A DNA stretch of 64,000 nucleotides from Micromonospora sp. MP36. Its GTDB lineage: Bacteria; Actinomycetota; Actinomycetes; Mycobacteriales; Micromonosporaceae. Shown here one piece after another: positions 8,925-16,490 of the stretch. The stretch is from positions 62,001 through 126,000 of the forward strand of contig NZ_VSFA01000001.1 of the NCBI RefSeq assembly GCF_008119785.1. Reading direction: 5' to 3'. Made by a program: the position numbers and the translations under genes. The notes beneath the pieces are model-generated. The model made no database searches, was not told the DNA's origin, and saw only the letters and a list, made by a program, of their open reading frames with translations. Each line of letters begins with the position of its first letter. Position 1 is the stretch's first letter.

Positions 8925-9298
8925 AAGGTGGTCCGGCTCTCCACGAACGGCGTGCCGGTCAGCTCGCACACCGGCCGGTCGCCGTCGCCGACCGGGACCT
9001 TCCGAGGGCACGGCCCCGGACTCGGGCAGCCCCAGGCGAGGACCGCCGGGTGGCCGCCTCCGCCGAGCCACGGCTCGAACCCGCGTACGCCGGTGGTGAG
9101 CCCGTCGATGCCGTTACGCGCGAACGCCCCGTCGAGCCGGTCGAGGTCCTCCTCCAGTTGCCCGTCCAGGCGCCCCTGGCCGACCGCGTCGACGATCCGG
9201 TCGAGCACCTCGGCCACGCCGTACCGCCCGGCATGCTCGCGCAACTGCCCGCCGGCCTGTCGGCACAGCCGGCCGATGCGCTCCGCAACGAGTTCCAA
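8921..9298 (-). CDS. Small hypothetical protein coupled to the membrane protein gene
   Basis: A 125-residue protein starting at TTG (9298) with ggggagcgg a few bases upstream; no ATG or GTG fits better. The N-terminal ~50 residues are an amphipathic, charged helical region (ELVAERIGRLCRQAGG, DRLDGAFARNG) and the C-terminal half is Gly/Pro-rich with cysteines (WGCPSPGPCPRK and PVCELTG), which could bind a metal or form disulfides. I recognise no family. Its 4-bp overlap with the 311-residue membrane protein gene suggests the two products are made in fixed ratio. The gene is divergent from the TPR-CHAT gene across ~178 bp that should hold promoters for both directions. Confidence 0.5.
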   Translation of the reverse strand: MELVAERIGRLCRQAGGQLREHAGRYGVAEVLDRIVDAVGQGRLDGQLEEDLDRLDGAFARNGIDGLTTGVRGFEPWLGGGGHPAVLAWGCPSPGPCPRKVPVGDGDRPVCELTGTPFVESRTTL

Positions 9299-9476
9299 GG
9301 CCGCTCCCCGTACCCCGGTTGGGTGTTTCCGCTGTCACAGTAACGATCGCGAGACGCCAGCACACCATTCCCGGACGGGAGCGTGTTGCCGCTTCCATCG
9401 ACCGGTCCGGAGCGGGCAGGATCGTTGCGGGACAAGGAGATCGCCGGCCGACACCAGCGACGGGAATCGAGCAGCG

Positions 9477-12400
9477 ATGTCGAGACGGACCACCGGCAGT
9501 GCCGCGCAGCGGGTCACGGCGGTCACCGCCGAGTACGAACGCACGGGCGATCCGAGTGCCCTGTTCGGAGCGGATCTCTCCCACGAAGAGGAGGCCCTCG
9601 CTGCCGCAGCCGGTGACCGCGGAGCCGGACGCCAGGCGGCGCGGGCACTGGCCCAGCTCCACTGGTACCGCTACCTCAACCTGCCCGGGCTGGACGGTCT
9701 GCGGGAGCGCCGGGCGGCGGTCGAGCAGTTCCGGCGCGGGTGCCGCCGGGACCCGGACCTGGTGCCCGAGCTGATCCGGGACGAATGCCGGGAGACCGAT
9801 CGACCGAGTGCGCCGCGACTGTCCGATGTCCTGCTCAGTCAGCAGCAGGCCGACCGGGTCGCGGGGCTCTGGCAGCGGTACCGGGCCGGTTCGGCGAAGG
9901 CCCTCCGGATGCTCGTCACGCTGTACCGGGAATGGCTTCGGCCGCTGGCGCGGGAGCGCGACGCGTCGGCCGTCCTGCTCCGTGCCGCGCTGCTGACCGA
10001 TCTCTCCGAAGCGTTGGCCACGCTGGCCGAGGAGACCGGGGACGGGCCGACGTACGACGAGGCGCTGGATGTCGCCTCGGAGGCATTGGCAGCCACCTCC
10101 GCGCAGGACCCGCACCGGATGCACCGGCTTGCCCGCCGTGGCCGCCTGTTCGAGCTCTACTTCGACCGGGGCGCCGGCCCCAAGGCGCTGGAACTGGCCG
10201 TCGGGGAATACCGCCGGGCGACGCAGCTCAGTTGGCAGCGGCATCCCACCGACCCGCGAGCGGTGGCACAGCTCGGCGTGGCGTTGTGCCGGCTGCACGA
10301 GGTTCCGGAGAAGGCATCGGTCCTGCTCCTGCTGGAGGCGACCGCCGCCTGGCGGGACGCGGTCCACGCCGCCGCGCCGGACCGGCCCGAGGCGGCCTCA
10401 GCACTTGAGCGGCTCAACACGGTCGTCAACCTGCTGGCCCGGGAGATCGGCCCCGAACCGGCCCGCACGGTCGCCACCGCGGCCAACCAACCCGAGGTGA
10501 TCGACCGGCTCCTGCAGCGGGCCGAGGAGACGGCCGCCCGGATCGCGGTGGACGCCTCACCACCGGCACTGGCCGAGTGGCACGAGGCAGCCGCCCTGCT
10601 GTCCGCCGCGGTGCCCGGCTTCCATCCGGCCCGGCCGCAGGCCCTGCTGTCGCTCGCCCGGGCCGAGCTCGATCGCTGGGAACACGGCGGTGAGCTGGGC
10701 GGCACCGCGTGGGCGGCAACCTGGGCGCAGGTGGCCCTGGACGCCACCGGGCCGTCGCATCCGCTGCGGCGGGACGCGCTGAACCTGCTGGCGGGCGCCG
10801 CCGGCCACGCCGGAGTGCAGGGGCGGGACGAAAAACTGGTCGCCGCCGCCGTGTCGGCCGCCCGCGCGGCGCTGGAACTGACCGACGCGCAGCCGGACCT
10901 GCGCCCGTTCCAGCTCGTGGTCCTCGCCGACACGCTGGCCGACGCCGGCTGGCTGGCCGGCGATCCGGACCTCCTCGACGAGGCGCTGGGGTACCAGCGC
11001 GAGGCGCTCAGCGAAACGTCCACCCGGCACGAGCTGTACCCGCTGAGGCTCCTGAAGCTCGCCAACCTGCTGTCCCAACGGGAGGTGCTGGCACCCGACG
11101 ACACGCTCCTCGCCGAAGCCGTGGAGACCAACCGGCGCGCCGTCGAGGCCCTGCCGGATGACGATTCCCGCCGGATCGGTTTCCTGTTCAACCACGCGAG
11201 CAGCCTGGCGCGGCAGGCCTTCCGGCGGAACGACGAGGCCGGCCTCGCGATGGCCGAGCGCACCTACCGCGAGGCGCTCGCCCTGCTCCCGCCGGACCAT
11301 CCCGACCAGCCCCGGATCCTCAGCTCGGTCGCCGAAACGCGGTATCAGCGGTACCTGGTCGGCGGCGACCTCATGGTCCTGGCCGACGCCGTGGAGCTGG
11401 CCAGGCAGGCGGTCAAGGAGACCCCGACCGAGCACCACTGGTGGTCGTTGCGGGCCGGGCTGCTGGCTCGGGCGGCCGCCGAGCTGTCGAGATCGAAAGA
11501 GCCGGACGCCAACTGGGCGAGGGCCGAGGCCATCGCCACGTACGCGGCGATCGCCGCGTCGCCCAGGGCGGACGCGCAGACCCGGATCAACGCCGAACGC
11601 CAGCAGGCCGCGCTGGCCCGCGAGGCCGGCGACCCGGCCGCCCGACTGGCCGCCCTGGAGCGGGCGGTGCGGCGCATGCCGACCTCGGTCAGCCGGTCGT
11701 CAAGCGCCCGCCGCCGGCTCGGCGCCGTCGCCGCACTGGGCGGGCTGGCGGCCGAGGCCGCCGCGGTCGCGATCGCGGCTGGGGACGCCGACCGAGCCAT
11801 CGAGCTGTTGGAACGCGGCCGTGGCCTGCTGTTCCACGAGGCCCTGGGCATCCGCAGCGGACGGGTGGCGCTGCGCACCGTCAGCCCCCAACTCGCCACG
11901 GAACTCGACCGGGTCGACCGGGAACTGGCGGAGGCGGACGCCTACACGCACGTCCGGAAGTTCACCATAGAGGTGGAGCGCCGGTCGGCGGACGGCGATC
12001 TGCTGGACAGTGCGACGACGGAATGGGACCCCCGAGAGGCCTGGGCGGCCCGTACCCGGCAGCTCGCCGTCGAACGGGACCGGCTGATCGAGCGGATCCG
12101 CGGGCTCCCCGGATTCGCCGACTTCCTGCGTCCACCGTCGGTGCCGCTGCTCCGCCAGCGGCTCGCGGGAATGCCGGTCGTCGTGGTCAACACGCACGGC
12201 GACCGGGGCGACGCGCTGGTCATGCCGGCGGACCCGGAGCGGCCCGTCCAGGTGGTCCGCCTGCCCGAGCTGTCGGGGACCACCGTCCAGCGGCACGTCG
12301 TCCGTTGGTACGCGGCGCTGTCCGAGGCGGCCGACCCGGCGGTGCCGTTCGACCGGCGCGCCGCCGCACAGGAGCAACTGCACGGCATCCTGGCCTGGCT

Positions 12401-13244
12401 CTGGGACGCCGTCACCGGGCCGGTGCTCGACCGGGTCGCTCCCGTGGACGATCCGGCGCCGCGGATCTGGTGGTCCCCGGTCGGCGCGCTGGCCCGCCTC
12501 CCGCTCCACGCCGCCGGTCACCATCGCGACCCGGGCCGCAGGCGTACGGTCCTCGACCGCACCGTGTCGTCCTACACGCCGACCCTCACCGCCCTGGCGC
12601 ACATCGCCGCGGACCGCCCACGGCCACCGGCGACCGCCACGGCCGCCGTCGTCGGCGTACCGACCGCGCGGGACCTGCCGGCGCTGTCCCAGGTACGCGC
12701 CGAGGTCGAGCACGTCGCCCGCCTGGTCCCCGGCTCGACCGTGCTCACCGGGACCGAGGTGGCGGCGCGCGCGGTCGAGGAGGCGCTGCGGGCACACCCG
12801 ATCGCGCACTTCGCCTGCCACGGCGAGGCGGACGCCGGCTTGAGCGCGATGCTGACCGGCGGCCTGCGCCTCGGCGGAGGCGGAAGGCTCAGCCCGCACA
12901 CGGTCAGCTCGTATCACCTCGAGCGGGCCGAACTCGCCTTTCTCTCCGCGTGCAGCACCGCCGAGACGCACCCGACGTTCACCGACGAACCGCTGCACCT
13001 GGCCGCGGCGTTCCAGCTCGCGGGCTTCCCCGGCGTGATCGGCACGACCTGGCGTACCACGGACAGCGACCGGATCGCCGAGGCCTTCTACGCCGGTCTG
13101 ACGAACGGCGGCACCCGGCGCCCGGACACGGCCGCGGCGGCCCGGGTGCTCACCGACACGGTTCGGGCCGTTCGCGACGAATTCCCGGCAACGCCGACCC
13201 GCTGGGCCGGCCACCTCCATGTCGGACTGAACCGACCACTGTGA
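9477..13244 (+). CDS. TPR-CHAT protein (caspase-like CHAT peptidase domain behind a long helical repeat array)
   Basis: A 1255-residue protein. The ATG at 9477 begins MSRRTTGSAAQ; the frame stays open far upstream but that part is antisense to two better-supported genes. Residues ~1-780 are Ala/Leu-rich TPR-like helical repeats. The last ~330 residues are a CHAT domain: the catalytic histidine is in HFACHG (H1115) and the cysteine in FLSACSTAE (C1159), followed by the typical FPGVIGTTWRTTDSDRIAEAFY. Both dyad residues are present, so the domain is expected to be proteolytically competent. CHAT proteins are clan CD proteases related to caspases and separase; several act in bacterial immunity or cell death, usually cutting a partner encoded nearby. 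Candidate partners here are the divergent two-gene unit and the TPR gene. Confidence 0.85.
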   Translation: MSRRTTGSAAQRVTAVTAEYERTGDPSALFGADLSHEEEALAAAAGDRGAGRQAARALAQLHWYRYLNLPGLDGLRERRAAVEQFRRGCRRDPDLVPELIRDECRETDRPSAPRLSDVLLSQQQADRVAGLWQRYRAGSAKALRMLVTLYREWLRPLARERDASAVLLRAALLTDLSEALATLAEETGDGPTYDEALDVASEALAATSAQDPHRMHRLARRGRLFELYFDRGAGPKALELAVGEYRRATQLSWQRHPTDPRAVAQLGVALCRLHEVPEKASVLLLLEATAAWRDAVHAAAPDRPEAASALERLNTVVNLLAREIGPEPARTVATAANQPEVIDRLLQRAEETAARIAVDASPPALAEWHEAAALLSAAVPGFHPARPQALLSLARAELDRWEHGGELGGTAWAATWAQVALDATGPSHPLRRDALNLLAGAAGHAGVQGRDEKLVAAAVSAARAALELTDAQPDLRPFQLVVLADTLADAGWLAGDPDLLDEALGYQREALSETSTRHELYPLRLLKLANLLSQREVLAPDDTLLAEAVETNRRAVEALPDDDSRRIGFLFNHASSLARQAFRRNDEAGLAMAERTYREALALLPPDHPDQPRILSSVAETRYQRYLVGGDLMVLADAVELARQAVKETPTEHHWWSLRAGLLARAAAELSRSKEPDANWARAEAIATYAAIAASPRADAQTRINAERQQAALAREAGDPAARLAALERAVRRMPTSVSRSSSARRRLGAVAALGGLAAEAAAVAIAAGDADRAIELLERGRGLLFHEALGIRSGRVALRTVSPQLATELDRVDRELAEADAYTHVRKFTIEVERRSADGDLLDSATTEWDPREAWAARTRQLAVERDRLIERIRGLPGFADFLRPPSVPLLRQRLAGMPVVVVNTHGDRGDALVMPADPERPVQVVRLPELSGTTVQRHVVRWYAALSEAADPAVPFDRRAAAQEQLHGILAWLWDAVTGPVLDRVAPVDDPAPRIWWSPVGALARLPLHAAGHHRDPGRRRTVLDRTVSSYTPTLTALAHIAADRPRPPATATAAVVGVPTARDLPALSQVRAEVEHVARLVPGSTVLTGTEVAARAVEEALRAHPIAHFACHGEADAGLSAMLTGGLRLGGGGRLSPHTVSSYHLERAELAFLSACSTAETHPTFTDEPLHLAAAFQLAGFPGVIGTTWRTTDSDRIAEAFYAGLTNGGTRRPDTAAAARVLTDTVRAVRDEFPATPTRWAGHLHVGLNRPL

Positions 13245-13310
13245 ACCACCAGGCAACCCGTCGGTGCCGCTACCCTGGGTACCCCGCCGTGTCCGTGATC
13301 GAGGTCGCCC

Positions 13311-14252
13311 ATGAATGAGGTTCCTCCCCGTCACCGGCTCCGGTCCGTCGCCACCACCCTCGCCGTGGCGCTGACCCTGACCCTGGCCGCCGCGGCCGGG
13401 TGCGACAACCGCCGGGAGCCGTCCCTGCCGTCGGTCCTCGACAAGCTCCGCGAGTCGCACGTCGACGGCCAACCCCGGATCAAAATCGGGGTGGCCACCA
13501 CGGAACCGTTGATGGGCGAGCTGCGCAACGGCGCGCACACCGGCTTCGACGTCGAGATCGCCCGCTACATCGCCTCGTCCCTCGGCTTCGAAGGCGACCA
13601 GCGGATCGAGTGGGTGACACTCTCCACCGAGGACCGGATCCCGGCCCTGCAGGCCGGCACCGTGGACCTGGTGGTGTCCAGCTTCTCCATCACCGAGGAG
13701 CGCAAGAAGTTGGTCAGCTTCGCCGGGCCGTACTTCGTCACCACTCAGGAGGTGATGGTGCCGACGCGGCTCAAGGACCGCATCCGCACCATCGAGGACC
13801 TTCGCGAGCCGGGCTACCGGATCTGCACCAGCGGCGGCTCCACCACCGAGGCCGAGCTGGAGAAGCACCAGGTCAAGGCGTACGTGGTGAAGGACGTCGG
13901 CGACTGCGTCGAGGGCATCCGGAAGGGACGCTTCGACGCGGTCAGCTCCGACGAGACCATCCTCGCCGGCTTCCTCTCCCGGTATCCCACCGAGTTCGAG
14001 ATCGTCGACATGCCCTTCGGCACCAGCGAACAGCTCGGCATCGGGGTGCCGATCGGCGACCCGGCGCTGCGGGACCTGGTCGCGTTCTTCCTGCACAAGA
14101 GCTACCTGGAGGGGCGGAACGGGATCAGCAGCCCGTGGCTCAGCGCGTACAACCGGACGCTGGGGCCGTGGCTGAAGGGGGGCCGGTCGCAGCCGCAGCC
14201 GCTGGACGTGCCCAAGCTCGTCGACTTCGACGACAAGGCACCCCGGCGATGA
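13311..14252 (+). CDS. Solute-binding lipoprotein, family 3 (amino-acid type), orphan
   Basis: A 313-residue protein with a lipoprotein signal (hydrophobic core then AAAAGC, Cys31). Residues ~55-280 form an SBP_bac_3 (PBPb) domain: IKIGVATTEPLMGEL, FDVEIARYIASSLGF, DLVVSSFSITEERKK, VSFAGPYF and SSDETILAGF are hallmark blocks of glutamate/glutamine-type binding proteins. The C-terminus is an extra Pro/basic tail. gagg sits 6 nt before the ATG. Normally such a gene neighbours ABC permease and ATPase genes; here none is present, and the ATG of a polytopic membrane protein overlaps its stop. It may therefore serve as a ligand sensor for that protein or feed a transporter encoded elsewhere. Confidence 0.85.
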   Translation: MNEVPPRHRLRSVATTLAVALTLTLAAAAGCDNRREPSLPSVLDKLRESHVDGQPRIKIGVATTEPLMGELRNGAHTGFDVEIARYIASSLGFEGDQRIEWVTLSTEDRIPALQAGTVDLVVSSFSITEERKKLVSFAGPYFVTTQEVMVPTRLKDRIRTIEDLREPGYRICTSGGSTTEAELEKHQVKAYVVKDVGDCVEGIRKGRFDAVSSDETILAGFLSRYPTEFEIVDMPFGTSEQLGIGVPIGDPALRDLVAFFLHKSYLEGRNGISSPWLSAYNRTLGPWLKGGRSQPQPLDVPKLVDFDDKAPRR

Positions 14253-15301
14253 GCGCACCGGCGGCGACCGTCCCGGACCCGGCGGGCCCGGTTCCGCCCC
14301 TCCCGCCGGGTGCGGACAAGGCCGAACGCCGGGCCCGGGCCAGCCAGTCCTTCTGGACGGCGGTGGTCGGCGTCCCGGCGGTCTTCTCCGTGCTCCGGCT
14401 CGGTGTCGAGGCCGGCGGGGAACTGCAGACCACCCTGCTGCTCGTCGCCAACGTCGGCACGGTCAACCTGCTCGCCGGGTTCCTCACCACGGCCGCGCAA
14501 CTGCTCTCCGCCGGGCTGGTCGCGGTCTTCGCGCTCGGTGCGGTGCTCCGGATCAGCGTGGACCGGATGCCGCCCGGCGTCCGCCGCCCGCTCTTCGTCC
14601 GCTGGGTGGATACCACCCCCGCCTGGTTCGCGGTGGCCAGCTTCCTGCTGGCCCTGGTCACCTGGCCGCTGCTCTACCTGCCGCTGCTCGTCCCGGCGTT
14701 CGTGGCGGCGTTCCAGCTCAGCCCGGAGCGGCTGCACGAGCAGGTGGTGCCCCGCGCGCTGCTGCTCGGTGCCGGTTTCACCGGCTATCTGTGGCTGCTC
14801 GCGCCGACCCTGCTCGACGCCTGGCAGCAGCGGGAACTGCTCGCCATGGTGCTGCTCGTCGTACCGCCGGTGCTGGCCCTCTTCGTCACCGGGCCGCTGC
14901 CGGCGGCGGTGATCCGGCCGCTGGCCTCGGTGACCGAGGCCGCAGTGCTGGCCACGCTGGTGTGGGCCGCGCTCCCGGTGATCAGCACCCCGGTGCTGCC
15001 GCTCACCGTCACCACGATCGAGTCGGCCCCGGGCGTGAGCGAGGACATCCGCGGCCACGTGGTGACGGTGGACGACGTCAACGTCGTGCTGCTCCAGGAG
15101 CGCGGCGGCGTCCGCTACGTGCCGGTCGACCAGGTACGGGCCCAGGTGCTCTGCCCGAGCGAGGAGGAGTTGCCCCGCCGCCAGTTGCGTATCCGGGACT
15201 TCCACGTCGAGGACTCGCTGCTGGAGGGGCTGGGCCGGCGGGTCCGCCCGGTACACCGGATCGACGCCGCCTGCCGGACGGTGGACCGAGGGCCGGTGTG
15301 A
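14249..15301 (+). CDS. Polytopic membrane protein coupled to the solute-binding lipoprotein
   Basis: A 350-residue protein whose ATG overlaps the upstream stop (ATGA). After a Pro-rich N-terminus (~30 residues) there are about seven hydrophobic segments up to ~residue 255 (for example FLLALVTWPLLYLPLLVPAF and LLAMVLLVVPPVLALFVTG). The last ~95 residues form a soluble domain (EDIRGHVVTVDDVNVVLLQ, VPVDQVRAQVLCP). I see no ABC permease EAA loop, kinase or cyclase motif. The tight coupling to an amino-acid-type binding protein suggests a joint sensing or transport role; no function is assigned. Confidence 0.6.
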   Translation: MSAPAATVPDPAGPVPPLPPGADKAERRARASQSFWTAVVGVPAVFSVLRLGVEAGGELQTTLLLVANVGTVNLLAGFLTTAAQLLSAGLVAVFALGAVLRISVDRMPPGVRRPLFVRWVDTTPAWFAVASFLLALVTWPLLYLPLLVPAFVAAFQLSPERLHEQVVPRALLLGAGFTGYLWLLAPTLLDAWQQRELLAMVLLVVPPVLALFVTGPLPAAVIRPLASVTEAAVLATLVWAALPVISTPVLPLTVTTIESAPGVSEDIRGHVVTVDDVNVVLLQERGGVRYVPVDQVRAQVLCPSEEELPRRQLRIRDFHVEDSLLEGLGRRVRPVHRIDAACRTVDRGPV

Positions 15302-15326
15302 CCTCGCCGGCCCGCAGTCTTCCGGG

Positions 15327-16490
15327 TCAGTAGGACTTCTCCTGGCCGAGAACGTGCTGGGCGACGAAGTTGAGGATCATCTCCCGGCTGACCGGGGCGA
15401 TCCGGCCGGCGCGGACCGCGCCGAGCAGGGTGGCCACCCCGTACTCGGTGGTCATGCCGGCCCCGCCGAGCGCCTGTACGGCGGTGTCCACGGCGAGCGC
15501 GGCGGCCTCGCCGGCCGCGTACTTGGCCATGTTGCCGGAGACGCCCGCCTCCAGGTCGCGGCCGGCGTCGTACAGGGTGGCCGCCTTGTAGATCATCAGG
15601 CGGGCCAGTTCCACCTGCACCGAGGCGTGCGCGAGCGGGTGCGCGACGCCCTGGTGCGCGCCGATGCTCCGGCCGCCCCACACCTTCCGGGTGGTGGTGT
15701 ACGCGCTGGCCCGCTCGATCGCGTACCGGCCGGTGCCGGCGCCCATCGCGGCGACCGTGATCCGCTCCGGGTTGAGCCCGGAGAAGAGCGCGGGCAGCCC
15801 GGCGTCCAGGGACTCACCGACCAGCGCGTCGCCGGGAAGCCGGACGTCGTCCAGGTAGAGCAGGAACTGGTTCTCCGGCGAGACGATCTCCATGTCCAGT
15901 TTGGAGCAGGTCAGCCCGGGCGCGTCGGTGGGCACGATGAAGAGGACGGGCTTCAGCTTGCCGGTCGTGGCGTCCTCGGTCCGAGCCACGACGAGCACGT
16001 ACCCCGCCTCGTCAACGCCGGAGATGTAGCACTTGCGGCCGGAGAGCAACCAGCCGTCGCCGTCCCGGCGGGCCACCGTGCCGAGCCGATGGAAGTTCGA
16101 GCCGGCCTCCGGCTCGGTGATCGCGAAGACGATCTTCTGGGAGCCGTCGGCCAGGCCGGGCAGGTGCCGCTTGCGCTGCGCCTCCGTGCCGTGCTTCGCG
16201 ATCACGGTGGCGGCGATGGCGGGGGAGACCACGAGCAGCAGCAGCGGACAGCCGGCCGCGGCCAGCTCCTCGCAGACGATGGCCAGCTCGGTGATGCCGC
16301 CGCCCCCGCCCCCGTACTCGGTGGGGATGTTGACGCCGAGGTAGCCGAGCCGGCCGGCCTCGTGCCACAGCTCGGTGGTGTGCGCGCCGGCCTTGGCCTT
16401 CTCGACGAAGTAGGCGTGGCCGTAGCGGCGGCCCAGCGCCCGGACCGCGTCGCGGAGCTGCTCCTGCTCGGGCGTGAGGTCGAAGTTCAT
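15327..16490 (-). CDS. Acyl-CoA dehydrogenase (second copy in the operon)
   Basis: A 387-residue FAD-dependent dehydrogenase of the usual family length. Visible blocks are the N-terminal MNFDLTPEQEQLRDAVR, the FAD/substrate signature ITEPEAGSNFHRLGT (~residue 122), the KCYISG region (~155) and the C-terminal ALGGAGMTTEYGVATLLGAVRAG. It would introduce an alpha,beta double bond into an acyl-CoA and pass electrons to ETF. Its ATG overlaps the stop of the biotin carboxylase gene (4 bp), so it is the last gene of the TetR-led operon. The chain type (isovaleryl-, citronellyl- or other branched acyl-CoA) cannot be fixed from sequence alone. Confidence 0.9.
   Translation of the reverse strand: MNFDLTPEQEQLRDAVRALGRRYGHAYFVEKAKAGAHTTELWHEAGRLGYLGVNIPTEYGGGGGGITELAIVCEELAAAGCPLLLLVVSPAIAATVIAKHGTEAQRKRHLPGLADGSQKIVFAITEPEAGSNFHRLGTVARRDGDGWLLSGRKCYISGVDEAGYVLVVARTEDATTGKLKPVLFIVPTDAPGLTCSKLDMEIVSPENQFLLYLDDVRLPGDALVGESLDAGLPALFSGLNPERITVAAMGAGTGRYAIERASAYTTTRKVWGGRSIGAHQGVAHPLAHASVQVELARLMIYKAATLYDAGRDLEAGVSGNMAKYAAGEAAALAVDTAVQALGGAGMTTEYGVATLLGAVRAGRIAPVSREMILNFVAQHVLGQEKSY

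Noticed and set aside
8034..9476. N-terminal extension of the CHAT protein by ~480 residues
   Set aside because: The frame is open but the extension is antisense to two overlapping, ribosome-site-bearing genes and has shadow-frame composition; the TPR-like sequence begins at ATG 9477.
11700..14258. Very long open frame on the minus strand across the CHAT and binding-protein genes
   Set aside because: It is antisense to genes with clear domain motifs and its product is a low-complexity Arg/Gly/Pro/Val sequence, as expected from the GC-rich shadow frame.
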